Positions 1-9,495 of a DNA stretch of 64,000 nucleotides are shown here, piece by piece. The notes beneath the pieces are model-generated. The model was not told the origin of the DNA, made no database searches, and saw only the letters and a list, made by a program, of their open reading frames with translations. The stretch covers positions 29,813 through 93,812 of the forward strand of contig NZ_JNZP01000024.1 in NCBI RefSeq assembly GCF_000725545.1. The letters are read 5' to 3'. Numbering within the stretch: position 1 is the stretch's first letter; each line of letters starts with the position of its first letter. The stretch is from Streptomyces exfoliatus. Lineage in GTDB: Bacteria > Actinomycetota > Actinomycetes > Streptomycetales > Streptomycetaceae. Both the position numbers and the translations under genes were made by a program.

Positions 1-183
1 CTCGACAGCGGGCGCATCGTCGAACAGGGCACCCACCACGAGCTGCTCGCCGCGGAAGGCGCCTACGCCAAACTGTGGCAGCACCAGTCGGGCGGCTTCC
101 TCGACGGCGCCCCCGCCGGGTCCGGGCGTACGGCCGACGGACCCTCGGTCATGGCCCGCGGCGGGCTGCCCCGTCAGGAGTAG
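1..183 (+). CDS. ABC transporter ATP-binding protein, C-terminal end only
   Basis: The reading frame is open from the first base of the window and ends at a TAG at 181-183, so only the last 60 residues are present. It begins [17 protein letters not shown], the stretch that follows the H-loop in exporter-type ABC ATPases, where the protein describes its own output as GxIVExGTHxELL. A low-complexity Gly/Ala/Arg tail follows, as is common in Streptomyces multidrug or peptide exporters that fuse a membrane domain to the ATPase. The substrate cannot be judged from this fragment. Its last 10 bases overlap the convergent DinB-like gene. Confidence 0.85.
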   Translation, partial: LDSGRIVEQGTHHELLAAEGAYAKLWQHQSGGFLDGAPAGSGRTADGPSVMARGGLPRQE

Positions 184-689
184 CCCTTCGTCCCGTCGAG
201 GAGCTCCCTGACGATGTCCGCGTGCCCCGCGTGCCGGCCGGTCTCCTCGACGAGATGGACCAGCATCCAGCGGAGACTGGCTCCGCCCGACCGGAACTCG
301 GTGTCACGTCCGACGTCGTCCAGGCTCGCGGCGGCGACGATCTCGTCGCTCCGTTCGCACTGCGTCTCGTACTCGGCGAGCAGCTCGGCCAGCGACCGGC
401 CCTCGACCCGCCAGTCGGAGTCCCTGTCCTCCTCGTCGAAGGAGGGGTTCTTCGTCTTGTCCCCGCCGAGGAAGAGCACCTCCAGCCAGGTGTGTTCGAC
501 CCACCGCATGTGCGATATGAGCCCGGCCATCGTCATCAGGGGCGAGGTCGGCAGGACGACCCGGTGCGCGTCCTGATCGCTCAGCCCCTCGCACTTCCAC
601 CGGAGGATCCGGCGCTGGAGCTCCAGCCAGCCGAGCAGGGTGGTGCGTTCGTCACCGACGAGGGGAGGTCGTTCCAGTTCAGCGCTCAT
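174..689 (-). CDS. DinB/DUF664 family protein (mycothiol-dependent transferase-like)
   Basis: 171 aa, ATG start, full length for the DinB/DUF664 four-helix-bundle family. Many members in mycothiol-producing actinobacteria are metal-dependent thiol S-transferases or detoxification enzymes. Visible features are the first metal-ligand helix [12 protein letters not shown] (His60), the central DWRVEGRS segment and the C-terminal [15 protein letters not shown], where His153 and His156 would complete the metal triad. The true substrate is unknown. The gene is convergent with the ABC transporter end and is followed upstream by the kinase gene on the same strand, 51 bp away; co-transcription is possible but not obvious. 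Confidence 0.85.
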   Translation of the reverse strand: MSAELERPPLVGDERTTLLGWLELQRRILRWKCEGLSDQDAHRVVLPTSPLMTMAGLISHMRWVEHTWLEVLFLGGDKTKNPSFDEEDRDSDWRVEGRSLAELLAEYETQCERSDEIVAAASLDDVGRDTEFRSGGASLRWMLVHLVEETGRHAGHADIVRELLDGTKGYS

Positions 690-740
690 GCGTCGGCACG
701 TTAGCCGAGCGCCTTCCCCCGGCGCGAGGCCGCGCGGCCC

Positions 741-2948
741 TCAGCCCTTCCGCACCGAGAAGCGGAGCAGCCTGCCCGACCACGTGGCGTAGAGGTGACC
801 GCCGGCGATGTGGGTCGACCAGGAGCCCGAGCCGCCGTCGGCCGCGTGATGCCAGACCTGTTCGCCGGTCTCGGCACGGAACGCGTACAGGCCCTTCTCG
901 CCCGCGACGAGGAAGAACCCGCTCAGGGAGCCCAGGAGTTCCGGGTCGCCGAGGCCGGAGCCGGCCGTCCAGCGTTCGGCGCCGGTCCCGGCGTCGATGC
1001 CGCGCAGGACCTTCTCGTCCAGGAGGCAGACGGTCGCCCCGGAGCGTGCGAAGCCGCGGTTGCCGCGGGCGGCGGTCCGTACGGTCCACAGGGTCTTGCC
1101 GTTCTCCGGGTCGAAGGCGACGAGCAGGCCGCGCGTCGAGCCGTTGGCCCCGGTGCCCGGGTAGCAGAACAGGGTTCCTTCGAGCAGGCTCAGGGAGTGG
1201 CCCCAGAGGAGGATCTCGCTGTTCGTCGGCGGTAGCTTCGTGGGCGCGCTCCACAGCGTCCTGCCGTCCACGGGGTCGAGTGCGAGCAGGTTCATGCCGC
1301 CGTCGACGGCGTAGAGCACCTTGCCGTCGTCGGGCGGGTAGAGCATGACGAGGTCCTTCGCCCACAAGGCCTCGCCCGAGTCCGCGGCGAGGGCGGCGTA
1401 CCCGCTGGTGCTCGCGGCCGGGTCCGTCTTCGAGGAGCTGCCCCAGGCGATCACGGCACCGTCCCGGGTGCCGCCGACGACCGAGAGGGCGTTCTTCACG
1501 GCGGACGACGTCCAGCGCACCGTGCCGGTCGACGCGTCGAGCGCCTGGAGCCGACCGCCGCTCGTCGTGACGACCAGCGTGCCGTCGCCGAACTCGAGCC
1601 GGGGCGCGTCGTCCCCGTCCGGGGCCGCACTCCACACCTCCTTACCGGTCCTGCCGCCGAACGCGTGCACCTTGCCGTCGGTACGTACCGTGTAGACGCG
1701 TTCGTCGTCGGTGAGCGCGTCCGTGTTCTGCCCGCCGGAGTCCTGCCACAGCAGCGTGCCCGTGGTCCGGTCGAACGCGGCCCCGGAGGCCTGCCGGGTG
1801 CACAGCAGCGTGGTCCGGGTCACCGCGCTGAGGGACATGCCGGGACGGGGAAGGTCACGAGTCCAGTCGAGTACCGGGAGGGCGCCCACGCCCCGGCCGC
1901 CGTCAGGGCGCAGGAACCAGGCCGCGCCGCCGCCCGCCGCGGCCACGGCGAGCACCCCGCCGCCGATCAGCAGCCGACGGCGGCTGAGCAGCGGAGGGCG
2001 TATCGCGTCCCGCAGGGTGCGTTCGTCCTCGGTCACCTGAAGTTCGACCGCGCCGAGCCAGCCCGCGGTCGTCTCCGGCCGGAGCCATGACTGCAGGTGA
2101 CCGACGGTGGGGCGACGGGCCGGGTCCTTGTCGAGACACGCCGTGACGATCCCGAGCAGGCCCTGCGGAACGCCGTGCAGCTGCGGTTCCTCGTAGGCGA
2201 CCCGGTAGAGCAGGGCGTGGGCCGCGCCGGTGCCGAACGGCGGCGTGCCGGTGGCGGCGAAGGCGAGCACGGCGCCGAACGCGAACACGTCGCTCGCTCC
2301 CGTGAGGGGGGCGCCCTGCGACTGCTCGGGCGACATGAAGCCGGGCGATCCTGCGACCTGGCCCTCGGCGGTGAGGACGGTGCCGTCGACGGCCCGGCTG
2401 ATGCCGAAGTCGATCACCCGGGGCCCGTCGGGGGTGAGCAGGATGTTGGACGGCTTCAGGTCGCGGTGGACGAGCCCCGCGCGGTGGATCGCGGCCAGCG
2501 CCTCGGCCAGGCCGCCGCCGAGCACGCGCAACGTGGCCTCGGGCATGGGCCCGTGGGCGGCCAGGGCGTCGGAGAGCGACGGGCCGGGGATGTAGGCGGT
2601 GGCCAGCCAGGGCTGCGCCCCCTCGGGATCGGCGTCGACCACCGGCGCGGTGAAGGCACCGGAGACCGCGCGGGCGGCGTCCACCTCGGCCCTGAAGCGC
2701 CGCCGGAAGTCGGGGTCGGCGGCCAGCTCCGGGCGTACGACCTTGACGGCCACCGCACGGCCGCTGCGCGAGGCGGCGAGGTGGACGCGCCCCATGCCGC
2801 CCGCACCGAGTTCACGGATGATCCGGTACGGACCGATGTACGCGCCGGTGGAGCCGGCGTGCGGGGATGGCGGGGCCTGCGGACCAGGGGACGGTGGCGG
2901 GCCGAACGGCGGTGGACTGGACGGCGGTCGGCCGGGCGGCGTGGTCAC
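741..2948 (-). CDS. Membrane Ser/Thr protein kinase with PQQ-like beta-propeller
   Basis: 735 aa, GTG start inside the GTGA overlap with the upstream kinase gene. A proline-rich leader (1-35) precedes a complete Hanks-type kinase: glycine loop GAGGMG (48-53), Lys69, HRDLKPSN from His161, DFG 180-182, and a GSPGFMSPEQ activation segment. One membrane helix lies at about 326-346. The rest (350-735) is a series of PQQ/quinoprotein-like propeller blades (repeats such as LLWQD, EVWSA, TLWSA, ERWTA, QVWHH). In this topology the propeller is outside and the kinase inside, so it is probably a sensor kinase. It is the second gene of a two-kinase operon, and the two proteins are clear paralogues. The ligand and kinase targets are unknown. 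Confidence 0.9.
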   Translation of the reverse strand: MTTPPGRPPSSPPPFGPPPSPGPQAPPSPHAGSTGAYIGPYRIIRELGAGGMGRVHLAASRSGRAVAVKVVRPELAADPDFRRRFRAEVDAARAVSGAFTAPVVDADPEGAQPWLATAYIPGPSLSDALAAHGPMPEATLRVLGGGLAEALAAIHRAGLVHRDLKPSNILLTPDGPRVIDFGISRAVDGTVLTAEGQVAGSPGFMSPEQSQGAPLTGASDVFAFGAVLAFAATGTPPFGTGAAHALLYRVAYEEPQLHGVPQGLLGIVTACLDKDPARRPTVGHLQSWLRPETTAGWLGAVELQVTEDERTLRDAIRPPLLSRRRLLIGGGVLAVAAAGGGAAWFLRPDGGRGVGALPVLDWTRDLPRPGMSLSAVTRTTLLCTRQASGAAFDRTTGTLLWQDSGGQNTDALTDDERVYTVRTDGKVHAFGGRTGKEVWSAAPDGDDAPRLEFGDGTLVVTTSGGRLQALDASTGTVRWTSSAVKNALSVVGGTRDGAVIAWGSSSKTDPAASTSGYAALAADSGEALWAKDLVMLYPPDDGKVLYAVDGGMNLLALDPVDGRTLWSAPTKLPPTNSEILLWGHSLSLLEGTLFCYPGTGANGSTRGLLVAFDPENGKTLWTVRTAARGNRGFARSGATVCLLDEKVLRGIDAGTGAERWTAGSGLGDPELLGSLSGFFLVAGEKGLYAFRAETGEQVWHHAADGGSGSWSTHIAGGHLYATWSGRLLRFSVRKG

Positions 2949-5248
2949 GAGGTGGTGCTCCGGAATGCGTAGAGGGTGGTCTCGGAAGCGGCGAAGAGGC
3001 TGTCGCCGGAGGTCTGCAGGAGCCAGGCGGACTTGCCCCCGGCCTCGCCGCCGGAGGGCTGGTGCGCCCAGAGCGGCTTGCCGTCGGAGGCGCGCAGGAC
3101 GACGAAGCCCGGGACGTCACCGGTGGCGTACGTGGCGGCGGCGACGACGGACGGGGAGACGGTGGGGCCATGGGAGTTCGCGCCGCCGGAGGTCGTCAGG
3201 TTCAGCGGGCTCGCGGTGTGCCACGCCTGCTCGCCGATCCTCATGTCCAGGGCGAACACCCTGTCCTGACCGTCGAAGACGTGGGCCCGCCCGCCGCGGA
3301 CCGTCGCCGGGCTGAGGGTGGTGGTCTCGTTGACGGCGGTCCACAGCTTCGCGCCGTCGGAGGCGCGGAAGGCCTGCACCTTGACGCTGACGACGAGCAG
3401 CGTCGTCCCGTCGGAGGCCAGGCGCGGGTACGCGCCCGGTTCGATGACGTCCGGGACGCTCCACCGCTCCGTTCCGGAGCGCAGGTCGAGGCCCCGAAGG
3501 GTTCCGTTGTCCTGCAGGAAGCAGTGGCGTCCGTCGGCGTGTGCCTGGAAGTCGCTGCCGCGGATCCTGCGGTGCGACCACAAGACCCTGCCGGAGGTGA
3601 GGTCGACCGCGACGATCCCGTATCCGTCGTCGCCGCTGACGGCGAGGACGGCGATCGAACCGGAGACGGACTGGACGCTCTGCACGTAGGGCACGCGGCC
3701 GTCGGCGCCGGCCCGGGTGACCGCGTACGCGAACTTCTGCCTGCCCGTGGCGTCGACGCCGAACAGATAGCCGTTCTCACCGCTCCAGCCCTCGGCGAAC
3801 AGCATCGATCCCTGGACGCCCAGCCACTTCGGCGCACTCGTGACCTCGGAGGGCGGACGGAGCGAACCCGTCCAGCGCTGCTTGCCCGTCGCGGTGTCGT
3901 ACCCGATCGCGTCGGTCGAGTCCCAGCGCACCAGTGTGTCGCCCAGGAGCCGCAGTTGCCCGTTGTCCAGCGACTTCACCGGGGTCTTCCACCGCGGCTC
4001 CGGGCCCGCCGGAATCCCGGGCTCGGCTACACCCGTGGAGCCCGTGCCCGCGCCCGTGACCGTACCGCCGCCGGACCGGGGCGGCTCCTTGCCGGTCCGG
4101 GACCGCCACGCGGTCAGCGCGGCGGCGCCCCCCGCCGCCACGGCGGTGGTGCCGCCCGCGGCGATCCACAGGAAGGCCCGGCGGCTCGGCCCCTCCGCTC
4201 CGGCGGGGGCCAGGGTCGGCGCCAGCGGCGTCACGGGTACGGGCGGCGCGGTCACCAGGACGGCGGCGTGCGCCGCCCGTCGCGCCAGGTCCCGCCGCAG
4301 GCCCTCGGTGAGCAGCGCGGCCGGGTCGGCGGCCCCCAGCGTGGCGAGGACCGAGGCGGCGGGTGGCCGGAGGGCGGGGTCCTTGTCCAGGCAGGCGTCG
4401 ATCAGCGGGCCCAACGCCGTTGGGACGCCGTCGAGCCGGGGAGGATGGTGGACGGCCCGGTAGAGGATCTCGGCCGTCCCCCCGGCGCCGAAGGGGCCCT
4501 GCCCCGTGGCCGCGAAGACCAGGACGCAGCCGAGGGAGAAGACGTCGGCCGCCGGTCCCGCCTCACGGCTCGACACGATCTGCTCGGGCGCCATGAAGCC
4601 CGGCGTCCCCATCACCGTGCCCGTCCGGGTCACCTGGGTCGCGTCCGCCGCCCTGCTGATGCCGAAGTCGATGACGCGGGGCCCGTCCTCGGCCACGAGC
4701 ACATTGCCCGGCTTGAGGTCACGGTGGACGATGCCCGCCTCGTGGATGGCGAGCAGTGCCTCGGCGAGGCCGGTGCCGAGGGCGCGGAGCGCGGGCTCGG
4801 GCAGCACACCGAAGCCGCGTACGACCTCGTGCAGCGAGGGCGCGGGGACGTAGGCCGTGGCCAGCCAGGGCTGGGGGGCGTCGGCGTCCGCGTCGAGCAC
4901 CGGCGGGGTGAAGAACCCGCTCACGCTGCGGGCGGCTTCGGCCTCGCGCCTGAAACGCCCGCGGAAGTCCGGCGTCTCGGCGTACTCGGGCCGGATCACC
5001 TTCAGGGCGACCAGGCGCGATCCCGGAGACCTGGCGAGGAAGACCCTGCCCATGCCGCCCTCGCCCAGGAGCTGGAAGACCTCGTAGGGGCCGATGCGGG
5101 CGGGGCTCGCTTGCCCGGGGACCTGGCCGTGCGAAGGCGGCGGCACGGTGGTGAACGGCCGGGTGGCCGCGTCCGGCTCCCGCCGGACCGTGGTGAACGG
5201 GGGCTGCCCGGCCGTGGGGTCGGCGCCCCCGGAGGAGGGTGTACGCAC
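2945..5248 (-). CDS. Membrane Ser/Thr protein kinase with PQQ-like beta-propeller
   Basis: 767 aa, GTG start 14 bp after the stop of the DUF3558-like gene. It has the same architecture as its downstream paralogue: a disordered Pro/Thr leader (1-50), a kinase domain with GEGGMG, Lys83, HRDLKPGN from His175, DFG 194-196 and GTPGFMAPEQ, then a membrane helix at about 357-381 and an extracytoplasmic propeller with blades marked KQRWTG, VLWSH, ERWSV, KLWTA, QAWHT and PLWAH. The stop overlaps the start of the next kinase gene (GTGA), so translation is likely coupled. The tandem of two intact propeller kinases suggests a pair that could hetero-oligomerise or cross-phosphorylate, which is inference. 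Confidence 0.9.
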   Translation of the reverse strand: MRTPSSGGADPTAGQPPFTTVRREPDAATRPFTTVPPPSHGQVPGQASPARIGPYEVFQLLGEGGMGRVFLARSPGSRLVALKVIRPEYAETPDFRGRFRREAEAARSVSGFFTPPVLDADADAPQPWLATAYVPAPSLHEVVRGFGVLPEPALRALGTGLAEALLAIHEAGIVHRDLKPGNVLVAEDGPRVIDFGISRAADATQVTRTGTVMGTPGFMAPEQIVSSREAGPAADVFSLGCVLVFAATGQGPFGAGGTAEILYRAVHHPPRLDGVPTALGPLIDACLDKDPALRPPAASVLATLGAADPAALLTEGLRRDLARRAAHAAVLVTAPPVPVTPLAPTLAPAGAEGPSRRAFLWIAAGGTTAVAAGGAAALTAWRSRTGKEPPRSGGGTVTGAGTGSTGVAEPGIPAGPEPRWKTPVKSLDNGQLRLLGDTLVRWDSTDAIGYDTATGKQRWTGSLRPPSEVTSAPKWLGVQGSMLFAEGWSGENGYLFGVDATGRQKFAYAVTRAGADGRVPYVQSVQSVSGSIAVLAVSGDDGYGIVAVDLTSGRVLWSHRRIRGSDFQAHADGRHCFLQDNGTLRGLDLRSGTERWSVPDVIEPGAYPRLASDGTTLLVVSVKVQAFRASDGAKLWTAVNETTTLSPATVRGGRAHVFDGQDRVFALDMRIGEQAWHTASPLNLTTSGGANSHGPTVSPSVVAAATYATGDVPGFVVLRASDGKPLWAHQPSGGEAGGKSAWLLQTSGDSLFAASETTLYAFRSTTS

Positions 5249-5262
5249 GTCGTCGGGGCGGG

Positions 5263-6141
5263 TCAGCTCAGCGAACCGAGGACGTCACGGGCGACGGCGG
5301 CGGCGGCGTCCTCGGCCTGCTTCTGCGTCGTGGTGGAGTCCTTCCGGCTGAAGGTGTAGTTCGAGGTGACCACGGCGTTGCCCTCGCGGACGATCACCTG
5401 GGCCTGAGTCAGGGACCCGTCGGGGTTCCCCGCGTACACGACGAAGGCCTCCTGGCCGAGGCCGCTCACGGGCTTGGAGTCCATCACCTTGCGCAGGGTG
5501 CCGATGTCCTTGAGGGCGACGCTCTTCTTCATGTCGTAGTTGCCCTTGGCCCCCGGCATGACCGAGAGATGTACGTCCAGGGTCTGGAACGGACCGTCAT
5601 GGCCCGGCCTCTCCCAGCGCGGCCCCCTCGTGATCATCGACGCCAGGTCCTTGTCGTCGAAGAGCCCCGGCGTGCACGCGGCACCCGGCATGATCGCCTC
5701 GACCGTGGACGCCTTGACCAGCTCGCACCCCTTGGGCACCTTGGTGAACGCCTTCTCCGTCGGCTCCTCGGCCTTGCCCGCGCCGCCCGGCACACCGGCG
5801 GACGGCGGGCCCGACGCCGTGCCCTTGTCGTCACCACCCGACACGGCGACGACCACACCGACGGTCACGGCCACGGCGAGCGCCGCCGCGCCGGCGATCA
5901 GCCAGATCCGCGAACCGCCGCGCGGACCTCCGCCGGGACCGGCGGGCACCGGCTGCGCCCAGGCCGAGGGCGCGGCCGGCGCCTGCGGCGGCACCGGGGG
6001 CGGGCCGTGCGGCGGGACCGGAGCCGGGGCCGGGCCGGAGCCCTGTGCCGTGGGGCGCCAGCTCGGATCGGCCTGTCCGAACGGCTGGGTGGGACGGTCG
6101 CCGAAGCCCTGCCGGGGGTCCACGGGCGGGGTCTCGCTCAC
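5263..6141 (-). CDS. Membrane-anchored DUF3558-like protein
   Basis: 292 aa from a GTG at 6141, chosen because AGAGGG stands 7 nt upstream; longer in-frame starts only add arginine-rich sequence translated from the opposing promoter region. The order is a Pro/Gln/Ala-rich cytoplasmic stretch (1-75), a single membrane helix (IWLIAGAAALAVAVTVGVVV) and an extracytoplasmic domain with two cysteines (GCELV and AACTP). That domain resembles the DUF3558 lipoprotein-type domains often encoded beside actinobacterial Ser/Thr kinases. It is the first gene of the operon with the two propeller kinases, so it may be a partner or substrate of the sensor kinases (inference). Function unknown. Confidence 0.75.
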   Translation of the reverse strand: MSETPPVDPRQGFGDRPTQPFGQADPSWRPTAQGSGPAPAPVPPHGPPPVPPQAPAAPSAWAQPVPAGPGGGPRGGSRIWLIAGAAALAVAVTVGVVVAVSGGDDKGTASGPPSAGVPGGAGKAEEPTEKAFTKVPKGCELVKASTVEAIMPGAACTPGLFDDKDLASMITRGPRWERPGHDGPFQTLDVHLSVMPGAKGNYDMKKSVALKDIGTLRKVMDSKPVSGLGQEAFVVYAGNPDGSLTQAQVIVREGNAVVTSNYTFSRKDSTTTQKQAEDAAAAVARDVLGSLS

Positions 6142-6320
6142 GGGCAGCCCTCTCTTCTTCTCGTACGGTTCTCGCTCGCGGGCGACGAGGTTGGCCGGAT
6201 CCCGGCATGACTTGGCAGACTCTGTCGCGTGGTGCTGCGATGCCGATGAAATCCTGCTGAAGCAAGCTGTTGAGAACCGCGCGGTCACGGGGCACGCGCG
6301 GGAGACGTGGGGACTTCGAC

Positions 6321-9300
6321 GTGGGCATGGATCCGGCGGATACGGATACGGATACCGATACGGATACCGGGCGGCTGGCGATCGACCTGCTCGGTCCGGT
6401 CCGGGCACGCAGGGACGGAGCGCCCCTGTCCCTCGGCCCGGTGAGACGGCAGGCGTTCCTCGCCGCCCTCGTCCTGCGCGGCCCCGACCTGGTGACGTAC
6501 CGGCAACTCCTGGACGACGTATGGGGAAGCGAACCCCCGGGTACCGGCCACCGCGTCCTGCCGAGCTACGTCTATCCGCTGCGCAAGGCGCTCGACACGG
6601 CGGGCGTCGGACCCGACCGGTCAGTGATCCTCGGCGGGCGCGGCGGCTACCGCTTCGTGGCCGGATCCGCCGTCACCGACCTCGACGAACTCGTTGACGC
6701 GGCCCTGCTCGCCCGGCGGGCGAAGGCCGCAGGAGACCACGACGCCGCCCTTGAGCGCACCAGTCGGGCCCTCGGCCTGTTCCGCGGCGAGCCGCTGACC
6801 GGCCTGCCGGGGCCGCTCGCCGACTCCGAACGCCGACGGCTCTCACGGCAGCGGCGCGCCCTGCACCAGGACCGGGTCGAGTGCCTCGTCCTGCTCGGGC
6901 GCCACTCGGAGGCCCTGGACGAGCTCATGGCGGTGCCCCTGGCCCGGCCGCACGACGAGCCCCTCGCCGCGCTGCGGATGCGCGCGTTGTACGGCAGCGG
7001 CCGGCAGGCGGAGGCGCTCGCCGTGTACGGGGAGACGCGCGGGCGACTCCTCGACGAGCTGGGCGTGGAGCCCGGTGAGGAACTGCGCCGGATCCAGCAG
7101 GCCGTCCTGCGCCGCGACGACCGGGTCCTGCTGGGCCGGCCGGGCGGACCGCGCGCGGCCAAAGCCGCCGTACCCGCTCCACGGATCGCCGGGCACGACA
7201 TCGGGAACGAGGCCACGGGGAGCGAGGAATCCGGGCGCGAGGACGCTCGGCGCCGGGACCCGGTGGCATCCCCGCACCACGACGCCACACCCCCCGACCC
7301 CGCCACCCGGCCCGGCCGCCCCCGCCCCCGCCACAACGAACTCCCCGGCGACACCGCCTGTCTCGTCGGCCGCGAAGCCGAACTCGCCCTGCTCACGGCC
7401 CCCGTGCCGCCCGGAGCGGTGTCCGTGGCGGTCGTCGACGGCACCGCGGGCGTCGGCAAGAGCGCCCTGGTGGTGCGCGCCGCCTGGACGCTCGGCGACG
7501 CCTACCCCGACGGCTCCCTGTACGTGGACCTGCGCGCGCACGGAGCCGGCCACGAGCGCGTCGACCCCCGGCGGGCCCTGCGCCGGCTCCTGCGCGCGGT
7601 CCGCGGCACCGGCGACGACCTGCCGGAGCCCGGCCCCGACGAACTCGCCGAACTCGTGGCAGCCTGGCGGGCGGCCACCAGTGCGCTCCGGCTGCTCCTG
7701 GTGGTGGACGACGCCCGCAGCGCCGAACAGGTACGGCCGCTGCTGCCCGCCGGCCCGGGGAGCCGGGTCCTGGTCGCGGGCCGACAGCGGCTGCCCGGTC
7801 TCGACGCCGATGTGCGGCTCACCGTGGAGCCCCTGGACACGGGCGGTTCGGTCGGCCTGCTGCGCACGCTGCTCGGCCGGGAGCGGGCGGACCGCGAGCC
7901 CGAGGCCGCCCGCGCACTCGCCCGGCGCTGCGGCGGTCTGCCCCTGGCGCTGCGCATCGTGGGCGCCCGGCTGCAGAACCGCCCGTCCTGGACGCTGGAG
8001 CATCTGGCCGCACGGATGTCCGACGACGCGCGCGGCCTCGGCGAGCTGAAGGCCGAGGACCGCAGCATGGCGGCCGCGTTCCGGATGTCGTACGACCAGC
8101 TCACCCCGGAACTGCGGCGCGGCTTCCTGGCGGTGGGCCAGTCCCCGACGGCCCGGTTCGACGGGCTGACCCTCGCCGTCATGCTGGACCGCTCCCGTGA
8201 AGACGCCGACGACCTCCTGGAGGACCTGGTCGACGCGAGCCTGCTGCACCAGCCGCAGCCCGGCCGCTACCGGCTGCACGACCTCGTACGGGCCCACGCG
8301 CGGCACCTCGCCGCCGAGGCCCCCGCGCAGGCCGCCGCCGACCGCGCCGCCGTCCTGGGCCTCTACACGGCCGCGGGCCGCCTCGCGGGCGGCTGGGGCC
8401 CCGAGGCCTTCCCGACCGGCCCCGAGGTCACCGCGGCGCCCTTCGCCGACTGGCGGGAGGCCACCGCGTGGCTGGACGGCGCGAGCGGCGAACTCGTCGA
8501 CGTGGTGGCGTACGCGGCCGACGCCGGGGAGTACGACCACGCCGGCTGGATCGCCGAGGCCCTGGCCGACCACCTGGTCCGCCAGGGCCATCACCAGGAG
8601 GCCCGCACCGCCCTGGAGACGGCCCTGACCTGCGCGGACATGGCCGGTGACCGGCGGATGCCCGCCTCACTGCGCAACTGCGTGGGCCTCGTCGATGTCC
8701 ACCGGGGCAGGTTCCGTGAGGCGTACGCCTGGTTCGCCGACGCGCTGCGCCTCAGCCGCGGTCAGGGGGAGCCGTGGGACCGGGCCCGGGCCATGGCCGG
8801 GATGGGTGTGGCGCGGTGGCCGCTGGGACACGTCGACGAAGCGGTCGCCCACCTGGACGAGGCCCTTGAGCTGGCGGTCCGGCTGGACGACGACTGGCTC
8901 GCGGGCACCGTGACCTGCAACCTCGGCGCCATCCACGCCAAGGCCGGTCGGCACGAGGAGGCCCTGGGGCACTACCGCTCCGCGCTCTCCGTGGCGGAGA
9001 AGAACGGCCGGCCCGGGACGATCAGCGAAACCCTGTGCTTCGTCGCCGACGCCCACCTGGCCCTCGGCCGCCCCGAGGAGGCCATGAGCCTGCTGCGGCG
9101 GGCGGTGGACCTGGCGCAGGAGGCGGGCGACGTGTCCCTGCGCGCGAACGCCCTGTCCCGCCTCGGCGCCGCCGAACACGCCCAGGGCGACCCGCACGCG
9201 GCCGTCGACACCCACCACGAGGCCTTGTCGGCCCTCACCGAGCGCACGAGCGCCTGGCTGGAGATGCAGATCCGCACCCGCCTCGGCCAGAGCTACGCGG

Positions 9301-9416
9301 CGGTCGGCCGCCGCACCGAGGCACGGCGTGAGTTCCGGACCGCGCTGTCCCTGCCGGAGGCCGGCGACCACCCCCGCGCCTACGGCCCCGCGCGCGACGG
9401 ACTGGACAGCTGCTGA
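6321..9416 (+). CDS. AfsR-like SARP regulator (SARP, NB-ARC, TPR)
   Basis: About 1031 aa. Domain order: an OmpR-type winged helix (IDLLGPVRARRDG to the SYVYPLRKALD region), the BTAD helical domain (LDELVDAALLARRAK to LRRIQQAVLRRD), a charged Pro-rich linker, an NB-ARC ATPase with P-loop GTAGVGKS, Walker B LLLVVDDARS and GLPL motif, and C-terminal TPR repeats rich in EEALGHYRSAL-type helices. This is the AfsR/pathway-activator architecture that activates secondary-metabolite genes through direct repeats at promoters. The start could be GTG 6321 (GGGGAC 7 nt upstream) or ATG 6327; GTG is favoured. It is divergent from the DUF3558-like/kinase operon, which recalls AfsK-AfsR pairing of kinase and SARP, but a functional link is inference. 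Confidence 0.9.
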   Translation: MGMDPADTDTDTDTDTGRLAIDLLGPVRARRDGAPLSLGPVRRQAFLAALVLRGPDLVTYRQLLDDVWGSEPPGTGHRVLPSYVYPLRKALDTAGVGPDRSVILGGRGGYRFVAGSAVTDLDELVDAALLARRAKAAGDHDAALERTSRALGLFRGEPLTGLPGPLADSERRRLSRQRRALHQDRVECLVLLGRHSEALDELMAVPLARPHDEPLAALRMRALYGSGRQAEALAVYGETRGRLLDELGVEPGEELRRIQQAVLRRDDRVLLGRPGGPRAAKAAVPAPRIAGHDIGNEATGSEESGREDARRRDPVASPHHDATPPDPATRPGRPRPRHNELPGDTACLVGREAELALLTAPVPPGAVSVAVVDGTAGVGKSALVVRAAWTLGDAYPDGSLYVDLRAHGAGHERVDPRRALRRLLRAVRGTGDDLPEPGPDELAELVAAWRAATSALRLLLVVDDARSAEQVRPLLPAGPGSRVLVAGRQRLPGLDADVRLTVEPLDTGGSVGLLRTLLGRERADREPEAARALARRCGGLPLALRIVGARLQNRPSWTLEHLAARMSDDARGLGELKAEDRSMAAAFRMSYDQLTPELRRGFLAVGQSPTARFDGLTLAVMLDRSREDADDLLEDLVDASLLHQPQPGRYRLHDLVRAHARHLAAEAPAQAAADRAAVLGLYTAAGRLAGGWGPEAFPTGPEVTAAPFADWREATAWLDGASGELVDVVAYAADAGEYDHAGWIAEALADHLVRQGHHQEARTALETALTCADMAGDRRMPASLRNCVGLVDVHRGRFREAYAWFADALRLSRGQGEPWDRARAMAGMGVARWPLGHVDEAVAHLDEALELAVRLDDDWLAGTVTCNLGAIHAKAGRHEEALGHYRSALSVAEKNGRPGTISETLCFVADAHLALGRPEEAMSLLRRAVDLAQEAGDVSLRANALSRLGAAEHAQGDPHAAVDTHHEALSALTERTSAWLEMQIRTRLGQSYAAVGRRTEARREFRTALSLPEAGDHPRAYGPARDGLDSC
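6338..6367 (+). repeat. Five tandem copies of a 6-bp unit (GGATAC)
   Basis: Five head-to-tail hexamers, one carrying a G to C change, lie just inside the start of the SARP gene and encode an Asp-Thr dipeptide repeat. Slippage here would add or remove two residues per unit without shifting the frame, so it could tune spacing between the start and the winged-helix domain but not switch the gene off. Confidence 0.9.
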
Positions 9417-9495
9417 GGCGGGGGAGACGGGCCGCCGCCTGCCTCCACTGACCGTTCCAGGTGAGTGAGCGTGTCCGTCGGGGCCGCGGCCCGTT

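Noticed and set aside
2867..5359. An 830-residue plus-strand reading frame across the two kinase genes
   Set aside because: It is antisense to two complete kinase domains, has Gly/Arg/Ala composition typical of high-GC antisense frames and no family signature.
6338..6367. The 6-bp repeats as part of a CRISPR or iteron array
   Set aside because: Units are 6 bp with no spacers and lie in frame inside a gene; no origin-like features surround them.
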